This document shows positions 1-7,508 of a DNA stretch of 9,565 bases, piece by piece (within the stretch, counting starts at the first letter, position 1; each line of letters begins with the position of its first letter). Position numbers and translations under genes: made by a program. Source of the DNA: Leucobacter sp. (GTDB taxonomy: Bacteria; Actinomycetota; Actinomycetes; Actinomycetales; Microbacteriaceae); assembly GCA_017990305.1 (NCBI GenBank), contig JAGNOB010000029.1:1-9565 (forward strand), given 5' to 3'. The notes under the pieces are model-generated. The model was not told the origin of the DNA, did not search any database, and saw nothing but the letters and a program-made list of their open reading frames with translations.

Positions 1-402
1 CTGCTGCGCGGCGTACGCTGGGGAATCATCGTCACCGTCGTTGCGATGCTCGCCTTCGCCGTGATTGGCTACCTGATGAGCGGAACCACAGGCCTCGTTG
101 GTGGCCTCATCGGTGCAGCGATCGGGGGAGCGCTGCTGCTCGTTACAGTCGGCAGCATCGCGTTCGCGAACCGGTTTGTGCAGAGCCCCGTGTATCTCCA
201 GATCTTTATGGGCATTGTGATGGGCGCCTGGGTGCTCAAGCTCATCGGCTTCGTCGTCGCAGCTCTGCTGCTGCGTGATCAGCCCTGGCTCGACCCGAAG
301 CTGCTCTTCATCGCGTTGGTCGCCACGGTACTCGCCTCGATCATTATCGATGTGATCATCGTTGCCAAGGCACGCGTACCATACGTCGCAGATTTGCCGT
401 AA
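1..402 (+). CDS. AtpI-like integral membrane protein, 5' partial
   Basis: The frame is open from the first base to the TAA at 400-402, giving at least 133 residues; the true start lies upstream of the window. An internal ATG at 46 is unlikely to be the start because the hydrophobic reading continues before it. The protein is almost wholly membrane-embedded, with four hydrophobic segments at about residues 8-27, 30-55, 64-92 and 100-120, and a short polar C-terminus. No catalytic motif is visible. A small four-helix membrane protein directly upstream of atpB is the usual place of AtpI, which in other bacteria is proposed to help c-ring assembly or Mg2+ supply. Actinobacterial members diverge strongly, so the AtpI label rests on position and topology more than on sequence. 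A hairpin and a candidate promoter separate it from atpB. Confidence 0.75.
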   Translation: MLRGVRWGIIVTVVAMLAFAVIGYLMSGTTGLVGGLIGAAIGGALLLVTVGSIAFANRFVQSPVYLQIFMGIVMGAWVLKLIGFVVAALLLRDQPWLDPKLLFIALVATVLASIIIDVIIVAKARVPYVADLP

Positions 403-420
403 TTCTCAGCAAGCTTGAGG

Positions 421-448
421 GAAGATTCCCAGGCCGCGCCGAATCTTC
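421..448 (+). promoter_or_regulatory. Inverted repeat after the atpI-like gene
   Basis: GAAGATTC at 421-428 is exactly complementary to GAATCTTC at 441-448. Inside it GGC (432-434) can pair with GCC (438-440), with a three-base bulge on the left. It lies 18 bases after the stop of the atpI-like gene. No T-run follows, so it is not a convincing intrinsic terminator. It could be a weak terminator, a 3'-end stabilising hairpin or an operator. Confidence 0.4.
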
Positions 449-470
449 GCTCGCCCAAGGGCCCGTCGAG

Positions 471-506
471 TTTCGCTCGCGGTGAAACCTTGTTAGGATA
501 AGTTCG
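471..506 (+). promoter_or_regulatory. Candidate promoter for the atp structural genes
   Basis: TAGGAT at 494-499 fits the actinobacterial TANNNT -10 and is preceded by TGT (491-493), which makes an extended -10. TTTCGC at 471-476 lies 17 bases upstream as a weak -35. Transcription would start near 506, leaving about 100 bases of leader before the atpB body. TTCGCTCGC occurs twice upstream (446-454 and 472-480), 26 bases apart; this may be a binding site or chance. The rest of the 403-608 gap shows no gene I can support. Confidence 0.4.
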
Positions 507-597
507 TTCCCAGCCATGTGGCGCTACTTCTGAGTGCCCGCGTGCATGGGTCACGACCATCGTTCGAAGCCGTGCGGCGAAAGCCGCGCCCCGAATC

Positions 598-602
598 AGG
601 AG
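598..602 (+). promoter_or_regulatory. Shine-Dalgarno-like AGGAG near the atpB start
   Basis: AGGAG at 598-602 is the only good ribosome-binding sequence in the atpB leader. It is six bases before an in-frame CTG (609) and 21 bases before the in-frame ATG (624). The ATG at 604 is out of frame. This makes CTG 609 a serious candidate start, adding five residues to the ATG 624 reading. Confidence 0.4.
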
Positions 603-623
603 AATGGCCTGTTCGCTAACGCT

Positions 624-1427
624 ATGCACCTCGTTGCCCCCGGACTTGTCCGCACCGATGAGGGCGGATTCCACGGCCCAACCCTCGATGACTTCTTCCC
701 GGCGGCGGTCCTCTTTGAGGGCACCCCGTTCGAGATGAACCGGATCATGATCATCCGTGTCGTCATGGTGATCGTTCTCCTCCTGCTGTTCTGGCTGGGC
801 ACGCGTAATCTTCGCGTGATCCCCGGTCGTGCACAGGGTGTGCTCGAGTTCGCCCTTGACTTCGTTCGCAAGAACACGATCGAGGACCAGTTGGGCGTAA
901 AGGAGGGACGTCGTTTCCAGCCGCTGCTGATGACGATCTTCTTCCTCGTATTCGCCTTCAACATCACGGGCATCATCCCCGGGTTTAACATCGCGGCATC
1001 GTCCGTGGTCGGCTTCCCCATCATGATGGCCATCGTCGCTTACATCGCGTTCATTTACGCAGGTGTGAAGAAGCACCCAGGGAAGTTCCTTAAGAACTCG
1101 CTCTTCCCGGCGGGTGTTCCCAAGGCGATGTACCTGCTGGTGACGCCGGTTGAGTTCCTCTCGACCTTCATCATGCGCCCGGTCACCCTCGCGCTGCGAC
1201 TCCTGATGAACATGCTCGTTGGTCACATGATCCTCGTGCTGCTCTGGGCCGCAACGAACTTCTTCATCTTTGAGGCCGGCGGGATCTTCCCCGCACTTGG
1301 CGCCGGCACCTTCGTGTTCGGCTTCGCCTTCACGCTCTTCGAGATGTTCGTCTCGGGCCTCCAGGCTTACGTCTTCACTTTGCTCACCGCGCTCTACATC
1401 CAGCTCGCGCTGGCTGACGAGCACTAA
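624..1427 (+). CDS. atpB: F1Fo ATP synthase subunit a
   Basis: Subunit a forms the two proton half-channels beside the c-ring in the membrane and is essential for proton-driven rotation. Numbered from ATG 624 (267 residues), hydrophobic segments lie at about 41-59, 100-120, 128-150, 170-222 (two helices) and 232-262. The essential arginine (E. coli aR210) is R192 in the segment LALRLLMNM, and the conserved glutamine of the last helix is Q247 in GLQAY. The C-terminus LADEH resembles the E. coli end. The start is uncertain: the frame is open from GTG 534 after a TGA at 531-533, with ATG 546, CTG 609 (good AGGAG) and ATG 624 as options. I report ATG 624 as the safe body because the residues from 534 to 608 look unlike the family. 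The residue before the conserved Asn is Met195, where the family usually has a small residue. atpE follows after 56 bases. Confidence 0.95.
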   Translation: MHLVAPGLVRTDEGGFHGPTLDDFFPAAVLFEGTPFEMNRIMIIRVVMVIVLLLLFWLGTRNLRVIPGRAQGVLEFALDFVRKNTIEDQLGVKEGRRFQPLLMTIFFLVFAFNITGIIPGFNIAASSVVGFPIMMAIVAYIAFIYAGVKKHPGKFLKNSLFPAGVPKAMYLLVTPVEFLSTFIMRPVTLALRLLMNMLVGHMILVLLWAATNFFIFEAGGIFPALGAGTFVFGFAFTLFEMFVSGLQAYVFTLLTALYIQLALADEH

Positions 1428-1432
1428 TTTAA

Positions 1433-1711
<279 letters not shown>

Positions 1712-1718
1712 GTAGTTA

Positions 1719-1739
1719 CCTTTCACTAGTCTCGAAAGG
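1719..1739 (+). promoter_or_regulatory. Hairpin overlapping the atpF ribosome-binding site
   Basis: CCTTTC (1719-1724) pairs with GAAAGG (1734-1739) around a nine-base loop in the atpE-atpF gap. The right arm is the first part of the purine-rich atpF Shine-Dalgarno GAAAGGGAGG (1734-1743). A six-base stem is weak but could lower atpF translation relative to atpE, in line with many c and only two b subunits per complex. This is inference. Confidence 0.35.
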
Positions 1740-1747
1740 GAGGCAAG

Positions 1748-2296
1748 ATGAATTACGCAGTACAGTTCGCTGCAGAGGGTACGACTCAGAACCCGCTGCT
1801 CCCCGCGACGTACGATATCGTCTGGTCGGCGATCGCGTTCCTCATTGTCCTCGTCGCGTTCTGGAAGGTGTTCCTCCCGAAGGTGCAGGTCATGCTTGAC
1901 GCACGCGCCGAAGCGATCGAAGGAAATATCGCCAAGGCCGATGAGGCTCAGGCGAAGGCTGAGGCAGCTCTGCAGGAGTACACCGCCCAGCTCGCAAGCG
2001 CTCGCCAGGAAGCTGGCGAGATCCGCGAAGCGGCTCGCACCGACGCCACGAAGATTGTTTCGAAGGCGAAGGAAGACGCAACCACCGAGCAGGCTCGCAT
2101 CACGCAGGCTGCTCAGGTGCAGATCGAGGCTGAGCGCCAGAGCGCACTCGTCTCGCTGCGCAAGGATGTTGGCTCACTTGCTATTGACCTCGCCTCTGGC
2201 GTTGTCGGCGAGAGCCTGAGCGACGACAAGAAGGCCTCGGCGCTCGTCGATCGCTTCCTCGTTGAGCTCGAAGCGTCCGAACGGGCGGCGAAGTAA
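1748..2296 (+). CDS. atpF: F1Fo ATP synthase subunit b (peripheral stator stalk)
   Basis: Two copies form the outer stalk that holds the F1 head still against the turning rotor. The 182 residues begin with a short outside segment, then one membrane helix at about 23-43, ending in the basic/proline segment WKVFLPK. A long, highly charged Ala/Glu/Gln/Lys-rich helix without prolines follows from about 50 to 160, as expected for the b-b coiled coil. The C-terminal part, about 160-182, should contact delta. Length is normal for an actinobacterial b and there is no fusion to delta, unlike the mycobacterial b-delta protein. ATG 1748 is preceded by a strong purine-rich site (1734-1743). The stop TAA shares its last base with the atpH ATG, which implies translational coupling. 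Confidence 0.96.
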   Translation: MNYAVQFAAEGTTQNPLLPATYDIVWSAIAFLIVLVAFWKVFLPKVQVMLDARAEAIEGNIAKADEAQAKAEAALQEYTAQLASARQEAGEIREAARTDATKIVSKAKEDATTEQARITQAAQVQIEAERQSALVSLRKDVGSLAIDLASGVVGESLSDDKKASALVDRFLVELEASERAAK

Positions 2297-3072
2297 TGGG
2301 CAGCGCGTCACGCGAGGCACTCGCGACTGCGAAGTCAGCGCTCAACGGTCGCCTCGGGAAAGCTGTCGGTTCGGAGCTGCTCAACGCGGCTGCGCTACTC
2401 GGCGGCTCACCGGCCCTCGTTGCGTCGCTCGCTGACGCGTCGCTTCCGGCCTCCGCGAAAGCGGAGCTCGTCGGCAAGGTCTTCACTGGCCTGTCGGCTG
2501 GCGCGCGCTCTGTGCTCACCGCAGCAGTCGAACAGTCCTGGTCGAACTCTGAAGAGTTCATCGACGGCGTCGAGGAGCTCGGTTTCCGGGCTCAGTCGCT
2601 GGCCGAACCTGGCCTGGCTGACGAGCTGCTCGCAGCGGCTTCCGTAATCGAGTCGAGCCACGAGCTCGAGCTTGAGCTCGGAAACAAGCTCGGCGATCCA
2701 GCAGCGAAGGCGAAGCTCGCGGGAACTATCTTCTCAGGCAAGCTCGCAGAGGGCGCCCTCGGCGTCGTCAGCTACCTCGTTGCTCACCCGCGCGGCCGCC
2801 GCGTGAACTCCGCGCTTCGCGCCGGAGCACGTGTCGCAGCGGACCAGGGCGGCAGCGAGCTCGCCACGGTCACCGTCGCGGCTGCTCTGTCAGCCGAGCA
2901 GCAGCAGCGGCTTGCAACGCTCCTCGAGCAGACTGCAGGTCGCGCCGTCAAGGTCACCACAGTTGTGGATCCTGGCCTGATCGGCGGCGTTCGCATCCAG
3001 ATGGCCGATGACGTCATCGACGGAAGTGTCCGGGCACGCCTGGAAGACCTCCGCCAGCGGCTCGCTGCGTAG
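2296..3072 (+). CDS. atpH: F1Fo ATP synthase subunit delta, with duplicated N-terminal domain
   Basis: Delta caps the F1 head and ties it to subunit b. At 258 residues it is clearly longer than the about 177 of E. coli delta. The C-terminal domain (about 185-258) has the family signature GGVRI near 232 and DGSVR near 243, followed by a short helix. The N-terminal part looks duplicated: residues 28-95 and 111-178 align without gaps at an offset of 83, sharing Ser38/121, Leu41/124, Leu45/128, AKA 54-56/137-139, Leu58/141, Gly60/143, Phe63/146, Gly65/148 and Ala68/151. Both copies resemble the helical domain that binds the alpha N-termini in E. coli delta. ATG 2296 overlaps the atpF stop by one base and no separate strong Shine-Dalgarno is visible, so coupling to atpF is likely. 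The long form is expected in Actinobacteria. Confidence 0.94.
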   Translation: MGSASREALATAKSALNGRLGKAVGSELLNAAALLGGSPALVASLADASLPASAKAELVGKVFTGLSAGARSVLTAAVEQSWSNSEEFIDGVEELGFRAQSLAEPGLADELLAAASVIESSHELELELGNKLGDPAAKAKLAGTIFSGKLAEGALGVVSYLVAHPRGRRVNSALRAGARVAADQGGSELATVTVAAALSAEQQQRLATLLEQTAGRAVKVTTVVDPGLIGGVRIQMADDVIDGSVRARLEDLRQRLAA

Positions 3073-3091
3073 AGCACAACTTCATTACTTG

Positions 3092-3108
3092 CCGGAGAGT
3101 TTCTCCGG
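3092..3108 (+). promoter_or_regulatory. Hairpin in the atpH-atpA gap
   Basis: CCGGAGA (3092-3098) and TCTCCGG (3102-3108) form a perfect seven-base stem with a GTT loop. It lies in the 55-base gap, seven bases before the atpA Shine-Dalgarno AGAGG (3116-3120). No T-run follows, so termination is unlikely. It may protect the downstream mRNA 5' end after processing or keep the atpA site open. Confidence 0.45.
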
Positions 3109-3127
3109 AACAGATAGAGGAAACGAA

Positions 3128-4753
3128 ATGGCAGAACTCGCAATCAGCCCGGACGAGATCCGCAGCGCGCTGAATGAATTCGCAGCATCGTACGAGCCTG
3201 CACAGGCGGGCAAGACCGAGGTCGGAACCGTCGTCGATGCCGCTGACGGTATTGCACACGTCTCTGGGCTTCCCGGAGTCATGGCCAACGAGCTCGTCCG
3301 CTTTGCTGACGGAACGCTCGGCCTTGCACAGAACCTCGAAGAGGACGAGATCGGCGTTGTCGTTCTTGGCCAGTTCTCGGGTATCGCTGAGGGCCAGGAA
3401 GTCACCCGCACCGGTGAGGTCCTTTCGGTCCCCGTGGGCGAGGGCTACCTCGGCCGCGTGGTCGACCCGCTCGGCAACCCGATCGACGGCCTCGGCGAGA
3501 TCACTGGCATTGAGGGCCGCCGTGCCCTCGAGCTTCAGGCTCCCGGTGTCATGCAGCGTAAGTCGGTTCACGAACCGCTGCAGACCGGCATCAAGGCAAT
3601 CGACGCGATGATCCCCGTTGGCCGTGGCCAGCGTCAGCTCATCATTGGCGACCGCCAGACCGGTAAGACCGCCCTCGCGATCGACACGATCATCAACCAG
3701 AAGGCGAACTGGGAGTCGGGCGACACCAACAAGCAGGTTCGCTGCATCTACGTTGCTATCGGCCAGAAGGGCTCGACCATTGCTTCGGTAAAGGGCGCGC
3801 TCGAGGATGCAGGAGCGATGGAGTACACCACCATCGTGGCTTCCCCCGCATCTGACCCCGCAGGCTTCAAGTACCTCGCTCCGTACACCGGTTCGGCCAT
3901 CGGCCAGCACTGGATGTACGACAGCAAGCACGTTCTCATCATCTTTGATGATCTCTCGAAGCAGGCTGAGGCGTACCGTGCGGTATCGCTGCTGCTGCGC
4001 CGCCCGCCGGGGCGCGAGGCATACCCCGGTGACGTGTTCTACCTCCACTCCCGTCTGCTCGAGCGCTGTGCAAAGCTCTCGGACGAGCTGGGCGCGGGCT
4101 CGATGACCGGTCTTCCGATCATTGAGACCAAGGCGAACGACGTCTCGGCGTACATTCCGACCAACGTGATCTCGATCACCGACGGCCAGATCTTCCTCCA
4201 GTCCGACCTCTTCAACGCTAACCAGCGCCCCGCGGTCGACGTGGGTATCTCGGTTTCGCGTGTGGGCGGCGACGCTCAGGTGAAGTCGATCAAGAAGGTT
4301 TCGGGCACGCTCAAGCTTGAGCTTGCTCAGTACCGCGCGCTCGAGGCCTTCGCGATGTTCGCATCCGACCTTGACGCTTCGAGCCGTAAGCAGCTTGAGC
4401 GTGGCGCACGCCTCACCGAGCTGCTCAAGCAGCCCCAGTACTCACCGTTTGCTGTTGAAGAGCAGACAGTGTCGATCTGGGCTGGCACCAAGGGCTACCT
4501 CGATGACGTCCCCGTCGTCGACATTCTCCGCTTCGAGCGCGAGTTCCTCGACTACCTCGGACGCAACTCCGACGCGCTTTCGACGCTCGCTTCGACAAAC
4601 GTCCTCTCGGACGAGGTCGTCGCAGAGCTCACCAAGCAGATCGAGAAGTTCAAGAGCGAGTTCCTTACCGGTGAGGGCAAGTCCCTTACCGAGCAGTTCG
4701 ATGCGCTCGACGAGTCAGAGATTCAGCAGGAGCAGCTGGTAGTTAAGAAGTAG
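3128..4753 (+). CDS. atpA: F1Fo ATP synthase subunit alpha
   Basis: Alpha forms the F1 hexamer with beta; its nucleotide sites are non-catalytic but it supplies an arginine to the catalytic site. The 541 residues start at ATG 3128, with AGAGG at 3116-3120 seven bases upstream. The frame is open further up to 3008, but that part overlaps the end of atpH and contains the intergenic hairpin, so it is not coding. Domains in order are the N-terminal beta-barrel (about 25-95), the nucleotide-binding domain (about 95-380) and the C-terminal helical domain. Walker A is GDRQTGKT at 174-181, Walker B ends in the two aspartates of DDLS (274-277), and the arginine finger is Arg378 in VSRVGG. All key residues are present. 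The C-terminus is a charged tail. A strong GC-rich hairpin follows eight bases after the stop. Confidence 0.98.
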   Translation: MAELAISPDEIRSALNEFAASYEPAQAGKTEVGTVVDAADGIAHVSGLPGVMANELVRFADGTLGLAQNLEEDEIGVVVLGQFSGIAEGQEVTRTGEVLSVPVGEGYLGRVVDPLGNPIDGLGEITGIEGRRALELQAPGVMQRKSVHEPLQTGIKAIDAMIPVGRGQRQLIIGDRQTGKTALAIDTIINQKANWESGDTNKQVRCIYVAIGQKGSTIASVKGALEDAGAMEYTTIVASPASDPAGFKYLAPYTGSAIGQHWMYDSKHVLIIFDDLSKQAEAYRAVSLLLRRPPGREAYPGDVFYLHSRLLERCAKLSDELGAGSMTGLPIIETKANDVSAYIPTNVISITDGQIFLQSDLFNANQRPAVDVGISVSRVGGDAQVKSIKKVSGTLKLELAQYRALEAFAMFASDLDASSRKQLERGARLTELLKQPQYSPFAVEEQTVSIWAGTKGYLDDVPVVDILRFEREFLDYLGRNSDALSTLASTNVLSDEVVAELTKQIEKFKSEFLTGEGKSLTEQFDALDESEIQQEQLVVKK

Positions 4754-4760
4754 TTGAGTT

Positions 4761-4784
4761 GGTGGGGGCGCTCGCGCCCCCACC
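4761..4784 (+). promoter_or_regulatory. Strong GC hairpin in the atpA-atpG gap, possible attenuator or processing site
   Basis: GGTGGGGGCG (4761-4770) pairs perfectly with CGCCCCCACC (4775-4784) around a CTCG tetraloop, a ten-base almost pure GC stem. It starts eight bases after the atpA stop. Only CTCTTC follows, so it is terminator-like but lacks a proper T-run. Plausible roles are partial termination or protection of the atpA 3' end, which would give more alpha than gamma, as the 3:1 ratio needs. However atpD (beta, also three copies) lies downstream. Confidence 0.6.
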
Positions 4785-4832
4785 CTCTTCACCACTTCGA
4801 AACCAGCCAGTTCCAGACAACACAGGAGAGAC

Positions 4833-5717
4833 ATGGGAGCGCAACTTCGGGTCTACAGGCAGCGCATTCGCTCTGCCCAGACGACCAAGAAGATCACCCG
4901 TGCGATGGAGCTCATCGCTGCCTCACGCATTCAGAAGGCTCGGGCACGCGTTGACGCCTCGACCCCCTACACCCAGGCAATCACCCGGGCTGTATCGGCG
5001 GTCGCGACGCACGCGAAGGCTGATCACCCGCTGCTGACCGAGGCTGACAAGGTCGAGCGCGCGGCGGTGGTGATCTTCACCTCCGATCGTGGCCTCGCTG
5101 GTGCGTTTAACTCGCAGGTGCTTCGGGAGGCAGAGGAGCTCACTGAGCTGCTTCGCGCCGAGGGTAAGGACATCTCGTACTACCTCATCGGCCGCAAGGC
5201 TCAGGGGTACTTCACGTTCCGCCGACGCGCTTCCGAGCGCATCTGGCTGGGCGACACCGAGGCCCCGGTATTCGAGACCGCCAAGGAAATCGCTGACGCG
5301 CTCATCTCGGCGTTCGGCCGCGACACCGCTGAAGGGGGAGTGCAGGAGATTCATCTCGTGTACAACCGCTTCATCAGCATGGTCACGCAGGCACCGCAGG
5401 TCACGCGCCTGCTGCCCCTGCAGATCGTCGAGGGCGTAGCCGAGGCGAGCGACGTGAGCCCGCTGTACGAGTTCGAGCCGGAAGCAGACGTCGTACTCGA
5501 CAAGCTGCTGCCCGATTACATCGAGTCGCGTATTTTCAACGCGATGCTCGAGTCGGCCGCCGCGAAGCACGCAGCCACGCAGAAGGCGATGAAGTCGGCG
5601 AGCGACAACGCTGACACGCTCATTCGCGACTTCACCCGCCTTGCAAACAACGCACGCCAGGCGGAGATTACCCAGCAGATTTCCGAGATTGTGGGCGGCG
5701 CTGACGCGCTGTCCTAA
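4833..5717 (+). CDS. atpG: F1Fo ATP synthase subunit gamma (central shaft)
   Basis: Gamma is the rotating shaft inside the alpha/beta hexamer; its turning drives the catalytic sites. The 294 residues are close to the 287 of E. coli. The N-terminal helix carries the family signature (about 1-60, with [13 protein letters not shown] near 18-30), the middle is an alpha/beta domain (about 75-215), and the C-terminal helix (about 235-294) includes SASDNAD and [11 protein letters not shown], both strongly conserved. The two terminal helices form the coiled-coil shaft. ATG 4833 has AGGAG at 4824-4828 four bases upstream. The gap to atpA is 79 bases and holds the GC hairpin; the gap to atpD is 24 bases. 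Nothing seems missing or disrupted. Confidence 0.97.
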   Translation: MGAQLRVYRQRIRSAQTTKKITRAMELIAASRIQKARARVDASTPYTQAITRAVSAVATHAKADHPLLTEADKVERAAVVIFTSDRGLAGAFNSQVLREAEELTELLRAEGKDISYYLIGRKAQGYFTFRRRASERIWLGDTEAPVFETAKEIADALISAFGRDTAEGGVQEIHLVYNRFISMVTQAPQVTRLLPLQIVEGVAEASDVSPLYEFEPEADVVLDKLLPDYIESRIFNAMLESAAAKHAATQKAMKSASDNADTLIRDFTRLANNARQAEITQQISEIVGGADALS

Positions 5718-7187
<1,470 letters not shown>

Positions 7188-7189
7188 TC

Positions 7190-7450
7190 ATGGCGCTCAA
7201 CGTCAAGGTCGTCTCCGCGACGCGCGAGATCTGGTCCGGCGAAGCCACCCAGGTCGTCGCGAACACTGTCGAGGGCGAAATCGGTATCCTTACCGGTCAC
7301 CAGCCGTTCCTCGCGCTGCTCGCCAAGGGCGAAGTGCGTGTGACGACTGATGGCGGGTCGAAGATCACCGTAAACGCTGACGATGGCTTCCTCTCAGTCG
7401 ACCACGACACGGTTACCATCGTCGCTGGCGATGCCGTGCTCGTCGCGTAG
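7190..7450 (+). CDS. atpC: F1Fo ATP synthase subunit epsilon, short form
   Basis: Epsilon links gamma to the c-ring and in many bacteria also inhibits ATP hydrolysis. The 86 residues cover only the N-terminal beta-sandwich: VKVVSATREIWSGEA at the start, then GEIGILTGHQPFLALL (about 30-45), then the late strands to ALVA. The C-terminal two-helix domain, about 45-50 residues in E. coli epsilon, is absent. The reading ends at a normal TAG and the following bases in no frame resume an epsilon-like helix, so this does not look like a recent frameshift. ATG 7190 follows the atpD stop by two bases, and AGAAGGA (7171-7177) inside the end of atpD is the likely ribosome site. Further in-frame codons up to 7157 overlap atpD and are not family-like. 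Short epsilons of this kind are, from memory, usual in Microbacteriaceae. Confidence 0.95.
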   Translation: MALNVKVVSATREIWSGEATQVVANTVEGEIGILTGHQPFLALLAKGEVRVTTDGGSKITVNADDGFLSVDHDTVTIVAGDAVLVA

Positions 7451-7493
7451 GCGAGAAGCTACCACTTCGACAGGGCCCCGGCCCGTCACGCGC

Positions 7494-7508
7494 TAGGCTA
7501 TAACCACT
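7494..7508 (+). promoter_or_regulatory. Candidate -10 element for leaderless yaaA mRNA
   Basis: TAGGCT at 7494-7499 fits TANNNT and ends nine bases before the yaaA ATG, the spacing typical of leaderless actinobacterial transcripts. No Shine-Dalgarno precedes the ATG. A clear -35 at standard distance is not visible; TTCGAC (7466-7471) is 22 bases from TAGGCT, which is too far. The 58-base gap otherwise holds only a four-base GC stem at 7473-7484. Confidence 0.45.

Noticed and set aside
3008..3127. 40-residue N-terminal extension of AtpA
   Set aside because: It overlaps the end of atpH and includes the intergenic hairpin and the atpA ribosome site. ATG 3128 gives a normal alpha N-terminus.
3014..4048. 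344-codon open frame on the - strand
   Set aside because: Opposite atpH/atpA with no family features or ribosome site; shadow of atpA.
4754..5037. Small + strand frames in the atpA-atpG gap
   Set aside because: They run through the GC hairpin and the start of atpG in other frames and have no ribosome site or recognisable product.
7473..7484. Possible terminator right after atpC
   Set aside because: Only four bases pair and no T-run follows; the structure at 7521-7567 is far better.
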